The position numbers and the translations under genes were made by a program. The notes beneath the pieces were generated by a model. That model was not told where the DNA came from and did no database searches. It worked only from the letters and a program-made list of their open reading frames with translations. From Isoperla grammatica (lineage: Eukaryota > Arthropoda > Insecta > Plecoptera > Perlodidae), in NCBI GenBank assembly GCA_945910005.1, contig OX246739.1, forward strand, positions 3,192,001 through 3,256,000: DNA of 64,000 nucleotides. The letters are read 5' to 3'. Shown here piece after piece: positions 23,241 to 33,399 of this stretch (the first letter of the stretch is position 1; each line of letters begins with the position of its first letter).

Positions 23241-24099
23241 ATTCTTTTTCTCTCTACCTCCATCTCTCTTACTCCCTCGCAAAGAAAAGGAAAAATCATG
23301 GTTTATTTGAAACGTAATGGCATTCATTTACATATTATAAATATAATATTGGTAACGTAGAAAATATAGTGCACTGCATTTTAAGTATGATTACATGAAG
23401 TGATGTTGCAAATAAGGCTGGGTTTTACAAAATGTATATCTACACCATTATTATGAGAGATTCTATCAGAATAAATGTTTTTAGTTTACTAATTGAAACA
23501 ACGTAAAAAGACGCTGGCATAATTTAATCCCATATTGGTATCTCCGTCTGATGTCACTAAACAGCTTTGGTAAAAACTCCTGCACTTTGCTCGCAAGTAG
23601 GTCCTGACTTTGCACTTACCTCCTAACGTTACAATAATTTCTAAAACAAATACAATTAAATTACTAACCACTTTATTCTACAGGGTGCTCTCAGAGAACG
23701 ATGTAGTGAATACGTGTACAAGCCGTTCTATCCAAACCCTTCATAACGTAATCTCGCAGCCAATAAGGGGGCTTGTCTGAAGCGACGCTGTATATATTAG
23801 GTATAGTTCGTGAATCAATAACATTACGTATGCCATAGTATCCTGTCGCCTCCTAGTTAATAAGAACCCGAGGAGGAAAACTAAATGATTTTGTTTTCTA
23901 TGTAAGAACGAAGTAGTTCTCGGGGTGGTCCCCTTATCTTGCCCGTCGTTACTACCCGGCCACCCCCTGTCTACCCTATAACTCCACGGGGGCTCAAGCA
24001 GGGGAAACGCGAGATTAATGTATTAGGAGGAGAACGAAAGTGAGAAAAATGCCAGAGAAGTGATCGCCCAATTTCTTTTTGCTATTGTGGGTCAAGAGT

Positions 24100-24137
24100 C
24101 GAGGGAGGGGAGAGGGGGGGAGGGAGGGGGGAGGGTC
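24100..24137. repeat. G-rich purine tract
   Basis: Repeated GGGAGGGG blocks with several G-tracts on the plus strand; another possible G-quadruplex site. Confidence 0.8.
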
Positions 24138-24567
24138 AGCGATGGATGAAAGTTAACTAAGAGGTATCGTGCTGCCCCGCTGTCTACCTGAACGCTCACT
24201 TCATGTTTATAGATTTATACGCGACATTGCGGCTGGAGTTCTGACATAAGAGGCCACTTCGGCCAAGTCACTCACTGGAAGGAGCTCCTCGCGATGATAA
24301 AGTGTTCTTGATCAGCAGCTACTACGGCTAGCATTGAGCACAAGGAAAATAATAGCAAACAAAAGTGCTGCTTAGAATTTGCTGTGTATTTTGTCGTTTT
24401 TTGTATTACTTAATGATGAATACAGTTTTGAATAATTGGTTATATTATCAAATAAATGCGCGTTTCTGTATTGAGCAACTAATACATGAAACGTGAACGC
24501 ACAGTTTATCCGCTGATTATTTATTACCTTTGCAATACGAGTGAACAATGATGAAGATTCTTGTTGC

Positions 24568-24980
24568 TTAAAGGGGTTCTCACCCGCTACACCAAAAAAA
24601 TATGTTTAACTAAGGCTAATTAGCTATGAAATTAGCGACTAAAAGACAAAAAATCGGGTTCACCATAACCCGGGAAAAAAATATCAAAGTTAGTGATTTT
24701 CGAGCTAGGTCCCATCGGCGAAAATCTCCCATAAGAAATAGCATTGGGACGACCTGTATGCCTTGGGACCTTGGAGGATTCTGCTCCAAAAAAAAAATGA
24801 TGTAATACTTTTCGCTGCATCTTTCTTTTCTGCGTATTTCGTTTATTTTGGTTTTGTAATCGGAGCTTCCGTCCAGGTACAAAATAAAGATGTGTAATCA
24901 GGTGCTCCATTTCGTTTTGAGCGTTGCTGTGCACGTCGAGTCGGCGGGTGTCGACTGTCGAGTTGGTGTCAAGTAAGCCA

Positions 24981-25063
<83 letters not shown>

Positions 25064-25341
25064 TATTGGGAGGGGAAATAGTCAACGCATGCACAATGAA
25101 CGCGGTCTGTTATGCGGTGTCGAATGGAGTACACCAAGGCCGTCTTGATATATCGCTTCGAGTACACTCGCACCAAAAGCCGGCTGACACCAACAGTCGC
25201 CGCGGCAGTTAACGAGAAATTTCATTAATTAATAACAATTCACAGGTTTCAACTCACGATGTGTAATGGTTCATTATCGATTGGTGTGGTGGAGTAGATC
25301 ATATGGTAAAAATTAAATCTAGCGGGTGAGAACCCCTTTAA
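24568..25341. mobile_element. piggyBac-type MITE flanked by TTAA
   Basis: TTAA at 24568-24571 and at 25338-25341 flank perfect 18-bp terminal inverted repeats. The left repeat is AGGGGTTCTCACCCGCTA (24572-24589) and its exact complement is at 25320-25337. TTAA target duplication is the hallmark of piggyBac-like transposons. The 766-bp element encodes no transposase, so it is non-autonomous. Inner inverted pairs (GGTGCTCCATTTCG at 24901 with a diverged complement at 25117-25135, and CGACTGTCGAGTTGGTGTC at 24952 with one at 25184-25198) make the middle largely palindromic around the AG microsatellite. Some other superfamilies also use TTAA-like targets, so the family assignment is good but not certain. 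Confidence 0.8.
24984..25060. repeat. AG microsatellite, 77 bp, inside the MITE
   Basis: A pure GA run. It sits near the centre of the palindromic interior of the TTAA-flanked element, so it arrived with or grew within that element. Confidence 0.97.
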
Positions 25342-25426
25342 CGTCTCTATTAGTATTATTGCAGTCGTGCTATCCAGACGATGAGGGGTGATAGATGAAA
25401 TTCAATATAATTACAAAAAAGTCATG

Positions 25427-25505
25427 CGTTATGTGGGATTCGAGCTCATGTCCCTACCATAGGTGACATTACGCTTAGAACCCCGCCCTAACCGCATGCG
25501 GCACC
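25427..25505 (-). mobile_element. tRNA-like SINE head
   Basis: Reading the minus strand, CATGCG at the start and CGCATG at the end would pair as an acceptor stem. GGTTAGGGCGGGG resembles an A box and GAGCTCGAATCCCAC a B box. The anticodon arm is too degenerate to name an amino acid. It lies just outside the right TTAA of the MITE. Confidence 0.5.
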
Positions 25506-25734
25506 GGGGCTGGCGACGAGGAACCCATACAGTTGTGTAGTATGATTGAAAACCATGTTTCTTATACAATAAATAGATACATCTGTAATTGTCTACCCAC
25601 TCAGAAAAACTGACTTTGGATATGTAAACAACTAATATGTGCTTCGTTGTTATGACGTCTCGTCTCCAATGTTACGGTTTACGTATACCAGTATCATTAA
25701 GATTAAATAAAGTAATACATAAAAAGCAACCCAG

Positions 25735-25812
25735 CGCAAACCAGGAATCGAACCGTAGACCTTCTGCTTTGGACGCACGAGCACCAGACCAACGGTCTAA
25801 AGTATCAAATAC
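25735..25812 (-). mobile_element. tRNA-Trp(CCA)-like SINE head
   Basis: On the minus strand TTGGTCTGGTGCTCGTGCG (A-box position), an anticodon loop GTCCAAA presenting CCA, then GGTTCGATTCCTGG (B box) are in tRNA order and spacing. The same CCA loop recurs at 37.7 and 38.4 kb, which indicates one SINE family. Confidence 0.65.
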
Positions 25813-26686
25813 CGGGATTAGAAACTAAGTGAATTGAGCGCAGCAGTGGCTAACATGTGTGAGTGACTGGCCTACGTTACATGACCGCTTGCATTGATGC
25901 TCACTGATCGTATGCACATTGATTGCACTAGATTTATTTTTGACGTTTAACGGGGCGGAAGAGTGAAAAATAGCTTTGTACAAAACACTCCCCACATCAC
26001 ATAGCACAGCTCGCGGTAAACCGCTGCATTTTACGTGCCACGCAATAGTATGTAAATTCAAAGATATTTTTTCATAAATTTAAAAGCCAAAAACACGTCA
26101 ATAATCACTTAGTTATCAAAGCGCACTTTGTTGTGAAAACAAGCCCGAAAGCTTACAGCCTTGAGCGGTACCCGTATGCGTGTATACAACAGAAAGCGAA
26201 ATGTATATGTTACGACATTGTAGCATCACTCCTATTTACGTTAGGAAGGGATGTTCTTGTTCAGAAGTGAAGGGTAGGAACATGGCGAGGTATCACAACC
26301 AGCATTCTATATATAACAATTTTCTAGAGTTGGTTCCTGAATACCTTTATTTTGTTTTGATAATTTGCAACAGTCAAAATTTAAAATATAATCCGCTATC
26401 GTATAATTGTTTATTTATTGAAAACCTTCCGAGTTTTTCACAAAGAAATAAATAGCATTTTTCTATATGGAATGTTTATATGTATTTACCATTACAAGTT
26501 TCCTTTGATATCTACATTTATGATCATATCTGTACTGCGTTAAAACTTTTCTCGCATATGTCTTGGTCCAATAGTCCAACGTACATGAAACCTTTTATTC
26601 ATGATTTTAATTCAATCCATTGTCGTATGAGTCATATGCGTCAAAACACTTGAATATGAAAGCATTTTCCACATTATATCAAAGGA

Positions 26687-27091
26687 ATGCGACGATCTTT
26701 CAAACAGCCTTCATCAAGGGGGAGTAGTGATATTGCACACGACTGTATGAAGCCCAGATTGATACGCGACAGTGCGTGTGAGAGACATTACGGTGGCCAA
26801 TGCGTTGAGATCAAGCTATGTGAGGGGGGGGAGAGACAATCGACGTCTCACGCAGCGCTGGGTCCGCTCCAACCCTCCAACCCGGACGGACTCTCGCGAT
26901 GTCCGAGAACAATCGCAAACGACGATAGAAGAGAGAGAGGAGAGATATCTTCAACGTCTCACATCTCTTTGGAATCACTCCAACAAGAAGAGATGATGAA
27001 CTGGACTCGTGGTGAGGTTTGCTCTTCGTTGTATTCGATATTAGCCCTTGTGACATCACAGACACTGACGGCCAAGATTGGCTGGATCTAG
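26687..27091 (+). other. GC-rich open stretch with internal degenerate duplication
   Basis: A 134-codon frame beginning with ATG is open here, but no domain is recognised. Two segments, beginning GAGAGACAATCGACGTCTCAC at 26831 and with GAGAGATATCTTCAACGTCT near 26939, are diverged copies about 109 bp apart. Openness may reflect the repeat and the GC content. A minus frame (27101-26811) is also open, which argues against coding. Confidence 0.35.
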
Positions 27092-27099
27092 ATTTCCTC

Positions 27100-29160
27100 A
27101 TTTCGCATCAATTGATAAGTTATAAAGACAGAAAGACAGAATATCGGTAAACAGAGTATGCACAATGATTGTATCTGTGATCCCTGCGCAAGACTGGGAT
27201 AAGATAATGTTAGTTGCCTGGAACTTTACGAACCAAAGTATGGTGACTTGTAACAATACATGTTAGTTCAGTTTATCAATGATTTATAAATTATTTGAGT
27301 TTTATCAATGTGACGTGAATCGACCGAATTGTGCTGTCCAGAACAAAATGGTTGAATTCGAGATCATTATTTGGTCAGTATTAAAATAAGCACTAGATTT
27401 CAATTGGAACTGACCTGTGTGCGTCTAATGTGTTGCCAGTCGCACCCATTAACAACACATGTATCGAACTAATTTGATAAATGTTCGCATTATGTATCTA
27501 GAGATCAGATATGAATACCCTACACAAAGGTTACGAGGGTCGGGCATATTATAATAGCATTGTCGAGGAGAGATAGAGAAAAGCAAAGAAGGTTTAGATC
27601 CGAATAACACCTTCTTGCGCCGTTAGTGTTGTTCGAAATAGTAAATTTCAGCTTCACATGTTCAAAATAAATTAGTTCAAAAAACGTTGTCAAGACCAGA
27701 GATCGAACTCTTGCTTTTTCGTGTCGTCAGTTTCGTCTGGTAGAATTGTTCAGTGGTTTTGCTCCGTGTCACATGTTTGTCGTTCACACATGTGACTGGT
27801 GTACTCCATGACGTAGTACCGAACAAAACAGGGCACTGCTCTCTATAGATTTCCATAAACTCGTGCTTGAAGAAAATAGAAGATTTGTGATCCTATTCTC
27901 ACGAATAAGAAGATAAAACAAGCAAATAGTACTTTGTATAAGTTTTAACCTACAAAACGTATACAAAGTTTTGTTTATTGATCCTAAATACTTATTTCCT
28001 TTATTTTGTGTACATTTGTTTCTCTAGACAGTGAGACAGCACTACATATTGTAGCAAACAATGACGAAGTATACCCAGAGGACTTTTGCCATTCTGCGCC
28101 CATGTGTTATCCTATGTTGTGAGGCAGTGTTTTTGTCACGTCCCATATTATGTGGGATATCAGAATATATTGAAGTCAACACTTTTCAGTACGGGGAGAT
28201 ATTTGTATCCGCCATTTTATCTACAACGTGAGTAACCATTGGTCGTCCTACCTCATTGCAAGACGTGGTTTTTCATAAGTAAGAGTTTTACATGTGTATT
28301 GGCCGTTCACTAATTACTCTTAACTAATCGTTGATTATTATAAATATTGACCTACTTACGCAGGAATGTCATGGGTGTTTGTACATTTGTGACCCAAGCC
28401 CATTAAGCCGAGTGATTTAACAAGAGATTAACTTATTGAGTACTAACGTAATTGAACCAGGAAGTGATTGCATACCTAAAAAGTCTCGCAAAAATGACAA
28501 GCCATTTTAATATTGTTTTGAAATAAAAACCCTGAACCTTTCTTTTTTCTCTCGTTGCTTCATTCCATAGACAATAGCATACATTTAAAAGCGAGTTATG
28601 TTTTTCTATATTCATAAATAATAAATAATGTGTGTCATTGTTTTTTTATTTAAAAAAAATAGCCAGCATTGAATGAATTTTAAAACACGCCACACCTGTG
28701 TTTTTGGTCGGTTCTCTATGGCCTCAAATAAAGAATATTCGAACACGAGCTTCACGGCCAACTGTTCTTTCGACTTGAGTAGATATATAGCTTACCTCAC
28801 CTCTGTTCCACTCGATAGTATAATGTCCAACCGTCGTAAATCCTAGGGTCATAAACCTCAATGTTACTGCTTTACGTAGAATTGTACTGCCTAAGACAAA
28901 AACCGCTAAAATAACGGATATTGGACACAATTTCGCATTTAGTGTATTCCAGTAGATCTATTGGATAGTAAAACAAGACTACAAGCGTTGCCTTCCCCTT
29001 TGTACTGAATTAGCCTTGACCTATGTTTGGAAAATTCCAATGATACGCATATTTTCGGATAACTTTCAAACATTATCAACGATATGAAAACACGTTTACC
29101 AATAAAATAAGAAAAGTCTTGAAATTTTCATTCACACGATAATATTCGTGCATTTTTAGG
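27100..29160. other. No gene recognised
   Basis: A+T-rich. GAGTTCGATCTCTGG on the minus strand near 27690-27704 resembles a tRNA B box but lacks a convincing A box. Nothing else stands out. Confidence 0.45.
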
Positions 29161-29172
29161 CTTGTTGTAACC

Positions 29173-29208
29173 TATAAAAATATCAGCTGTCTCTCTCTCT
29201 CTCTCTCC
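29173..29208 (+). promoter_or_regulatory. TATA-like motif plus pyrimidine tract
   Basis: TATAAAAA at 29173-29180 is followed by an E-box CAGCTG at 29184 and a TC run to about 29208. It leads directly into a CpG-rich stretch unlike its flanks. The spacing would allow a start site near 29203-29210. There is no gene evidence downstream, so this is only a candidate. Confidence 0.25.
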
Positions 29209-29232
29209 TTCCTGCAACGCTCGACAGGTCTA

Positions 29233-29446
29233 CCCGCATTGATACATAATTGATTGTACCCACGCCCGGTCGCTACGGCGTGGGCTCATGGTTCGGTAAT
29301 GCGGGACTCCCTGCGCTGTGCCGTGCGTGCGTAGTATAGGGAGGAGATCTGCCGCCAGGTTCGCGAACTAATCAAAACTAGGAATCGGAGGCGAAGCAGA
29401 AGTCAACAGGACGGAGCGTGGTTGTGTGCCCCAGGTTACACCACGC
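29233..29446 (+). other. CpG-rich stretch with consecutive hairpins
   Basis: CCCACGCC (29259-29266) pairs exactly with GGCGTGGG (29277-29284). That hairpin is nested inside CCCGCATT (29233) and AATGCGGG (29298). Then CTCCCT (29308) pairs with AGGGAG (29338), and GCGTGGT (29416) with ACCACGC (29440). The run of pairings and the high CpG content are distinctive here. It could be a structured transcript leader, a non-coding RNA or a decayed element; I recognise no Rfam-type family. Confidence 0.35.
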
Positions 29447-29449
29447 TTA

Positions 29450-32400
29450 CAACAAGTAGCAAGTGAGGTAATAGCTGATGTACAAAGGGCGTATTAATTA
29501 CTTCCAACCTCTACGTGAGCCAGCTCACACATGCACAACAGCGTTGGCTAGTTAGTCCATGAATGATGTAATTAAACAATGTTAACCACTAATGAGGCTT
29601 GGTTGAAAATGATAATTATTGTAATTACAACACTTGTAATAATAATACAAAACACTGATGAAATAATGACAATAGAGGATCAGTTGTAATTTAATTGTGT
29701 CGCAACAGTCCACCTCTGTTAAACAATGTTATGAAAGTGATATGGGACCTTCTTTTCAGGTATTTCTGTCACCTATATCGAATACTTTAAACAGTTGTCC
29801 TGGCGAGAGAAAGGTAAATCATGATCAAAAGTTATTCATGAATAAAACAACTAGTATCTGAACAAATTGGAAAACATCATCTAGTACTTTCCCATGAATA
29901 TGTTATAATATAGATCCTGTACATTTATGTTAAGTGTGAATCAATATGCTTATCCGTGCAATCTACATGTGTATCATGAGATCAGAGTGCGGTAACCTAT
30001 TTGTTGCAACATTCTTTTCTAGAAGCCAATGGTGATAAGAGAGTTTTATCAAGTCAATTTAATCTAGTCATGCGATGCATCCTAACGTAATGACTATAAT
30101 ACATCGTCTGTTAGGATACAGGTTATATTCTTTGACGATGTATTAAACTACGGCACTAAATTCCACCACCAGTAACATTGGTCGACGCTTTGAACAAACG
30201 TTGGATACTTACAACAATATCGACCCATTTGAATGTTCCCCAACTACAATGCAGTGTCTGCTTTAGTATGAAATAGAATCCCAACATGGCGTCAGGCTAT
30301 TTCTTTAAAATACTCCCCTCGACCACAACTGGTTCCATCCCCTGCGCTCACTGCACTGGCCAGGCTGCCCTATGCCGTGAGAGATTTATTTGACCCGCCA
30401 AAACCTCGCCGCTGTACATAAGTCATCTCTCTTATGGGATAAGACATTGAGAAGGTTGTAATCTGAACCGCTTCAAGAAAATCCAACTCAAAACTTGTGA
30501 GATGCGTAAAAAAGTAAATATTTAATGGCTCACGTCGGATCTTAAGGCAAACAAAATTACTAAGTAGTTAACTTATTTTTTTGGAACATTTCAGAGTGGG
30601 TTAAAATTTTGTTTAACATTTCTAGCTTTCATTCTCGTCTTTTTAACAAACAAATTTCACTTTGTATAGTATACATAGTGGTCAATTTCGAGGTGATATA
30701 TTGTTATTTAACGATTAAATGAAAAGGAACAATACTTTAAAATAAATTAAAATTAAAATAAAATGTTTAAAATGCAGCATCAAGTAATCACAAACCACGT
30801 TCTTTTTAATAACATAGGAGACGTTTACAGTTAAAACATTGAATAATATGTCACACCCTCACACCCTGTGTTTGACAACCCCTATTCATTATGTATCAAT
30901 AGGAATTTGTAATGAAATAACAATATATGATTTAATAATTTAACTAGATATAACCGGCATGGTAAACTACTTTTCAAAATTAGTAGCTCACGGGCATATT
31001 ATTAAACAATAATGACCACACAAACATATTTTAGCAGTTTTTAGTATTTTACACCAACTTCAGTATAGCGCTTAATTGGTAGAATGAAAAATGAAACGTA
31101 ATGGAAACAACATCTATCAACGCTGGATTATAACCTTAATTCTAACCGAGCTGGCCGGTTGTTCTCATAACAGAGACGAACCTATGGATCCAAAACATCA
31201 TAAATAACCCCATGCGCATATTTTCGCTTTATTAGTACATTGTGTTTTCGATGGAAACTTTTAATGAAAAACGCCACGAGAATTGTAATGAAAGAGATTA
31301 AAAATTTCTAGATGAAACATTGCAGCGATGGCTGAATTACGTAAAGGGGAATTTGCTCTGCGCTGAACGAAAGCTGGGGTATCTTATAGATAGATATAGA
31401 TGCTTTCATAAAGATAGAAACACAAAGAAAGTAGTGTGAGGGTATTGGATTTCTCCACTAATGAGAAACATTCCGCTATATCTGAAGCCAATTAGATTTG
31501 AACAGAATACTACAGATATAAAACATAATTATGTTCTTTAATTGAAATTGCAGACTAATTACAGATCAAATTAAAGCATAAATCTAGATTGTGATTGTTA
31601 CGGAACATACAACATTACACAATTGTATTATTAATACAAAAAGTGTTCGCTGTGTTTGCTGTAAATCCAATATTTATATCTCAAAGAAAAATGCATGTCT
31701 GAAATTTATTGCCGGTTCAAAATATTAAAAATATTATATTAAGAGCTCCTTTACTGAGAAGTATTTAAAAACTTTGTACAGTTTCGCTTTGTACAGTTAC
31801 AAACCATCAACACCGTCAGCATTACATCATATTCCCAACAATAAGCTTTACTTCAAACTGAGTAGTCCAGTCCACACGTTAGTTGTTCTACTTCTTCCGT
31901 CGTACGAACATACTCTGAAACTCTCAAGCTTGTATTCCTTGTGACACCGTCTTACCATCATCTTCGCAATCCATTATCTACCAACTCGGGTTGTACATTT
32001 CAACACTTCACCATTCTCTTGAAACCAATCACATCACTCATCGTATTGAAAAGGATGTTAGTTCTCACAACACAGCACACGATCCACACAGTTTGACACA
32101 CATTGTTTGAACCGTTGTGTTTGATAAATCAGTGCATGGTAACAAGAGTGTCCACATTTATCGAGACGATAAAATGTTGCCAACACACTTTATGTACCGC
32201 CCTGGGTGGATGACATTTATCCACACAAATCATTGTATTTTATGCACATACCAATGTAGAATGGATGATTCAAAACTATACTGCACACAGAAGGAATTTC
32301 GCAGAATTAACGAAACCGAGTTGGACGGAAAATGCCTACAACGTGCCAAGAGAATGAACGGCATGAATAATTTATTCAATAGAAGAGAATTTCTGTTTAG

Positions 32401-33100
32401 CATTGATTACCACGTTTATGTTCTGCCCTAAATAGCAGAGCGGATTGATCGTGTAATAAACAAAGATTTATATGCCAGAGATTCAAATTATGATCATTCC
32501 AGGCTGATTTTCTCGTGCGCTACTGAATTGCTATTCATAGTCAAATTGAGATTCTCATCCGACTTGGTCGCGAACTGTGTTGGTTCGACTTCTGAACAGA
32601 ATGATTGCGAATACTAAGTCTAAACGTTCAATACTTCAACATACTCAGCGGTCTCTTTCAAAGAACACGGAAAATATTTAGTTTGATGACTATTCGTGTA
32701 ATTAGACATTTTGAAATTTCCATAATAATGAGTTTCGAGTTTATATTTATTGAGAGAAGCAAATTACTAGAATTTATTCAAAATAGGGAACACTCATCGT
32801 TTTTATTTGTTATTCTGCTGAATAAATAGTGACGTTCTGAATACAAACATAGATTTATTTTAAACTCTAGAAACAGATTTCATACAAAACATCTTGCTGA
32901 TAATTTCATACATCGTTGTGGTGGTTAAACGGGGCATTACATAATAGTTAGGTGTCCAATAACATCAAAATTAACAACTTGATACGTTTATCATAGGCCG
33001 GAGTAAAGTCAAAATCAAATATGTTTCTAATGTAGACTCTAAAGTCGTTACTCCCCGTTTAGGCAGCCAGGTAGATCCCCATGCAGTGAGTCAGCTATAG
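29450..33100. other. No gene recognised; very A+T-rich
   Basis: The longest frame of note, 32117-32431 on plus (104 codons, GTG start, eight cysteine/tryptophan residues), has no recognisable domain and lacks clear splice or promoter context. No repeats or transposon ends were seen. Confidence 0.5.
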
Positions 33101-33261
33101 CACGACTCATTTAGTAGCGGAGACCAGTATATATGTTGCTTTGACTTTGGTTCAGTTGGCGACACTGGTTGTTGTTTCATAATCATCCTAGGAATAAGTA
33201 ATAATATCATTACGATCTTATCATTAAGTGGTTCCCAATTCAAAAAAGTCGCTTCAAGCAG
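33085..33261 (+). promoter_or_regulatory. Candidate TATA/Inr promoter with first exon and splice donor
   Basis: TATATAT at 33128-33134 lies 26 bp upstream of TCAGTT (A at 33154), which matches the arthropod initiator consensus. About 108 bp further, CAAGCAGGTATGTAAA places an excellent 5' splice site after 33261. The exon between them has no ATG-initiated frame of note and would be 5' UTR. Upstream at 33088, TGAGTCAGC resembles an AP-1/Maf site with an inverted GACTCA near 33113. The TATA-to-start distance is slightly short of the usual ~30 bp. No downstream coding exon was recognised, so the gene it might serve is unknown. Confidence 0.4.
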
Positions 33262-33369
33262 GTATGTAAATATTATTTTAAGATTACACTTTGCCTAGTG
33301 TATCTATTTTTAAAGTGTGTATAATTCTTCTATCGCTGACATTAGTTTCCCTCTCAAACGTCCGTAATC

Positions 33370-33397
33370 GTCTCTCTCTCTCTCTCTCCCTCTCTCT
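33370..33397. repeat. CT microsatellite
   Basis: TCTCTC run with two interruptions, about 110 bp after the candidate splice donor. Confidence 0.9.
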
Positions 33398-33399
33398 TA

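Larger units (their letters stand above)
21883..24567. other. No gene recognised
   Basis: A purine-rich tract at 22335-22395 keeps several frames open on the plus and minus strands, but none is recognised. GGGGTGG/CCACCCC near 23920-23967 makes a short hairpin. The rest is A+T-rich. Confidence 0.5.

Noticed and set aside
24932..25176. Coding frames across the AG run at 25 kb
   Set aside because: Alternating E-R or S-L peptides result from the dinucleotide repeat, and frames are open on both strands.
27685..27770. tRNA-like SINE on the minus strand
   Set aside because: The B-box-like GAGTTCGATCTCTGG is present but no A box or anticodon arm could be fitted.
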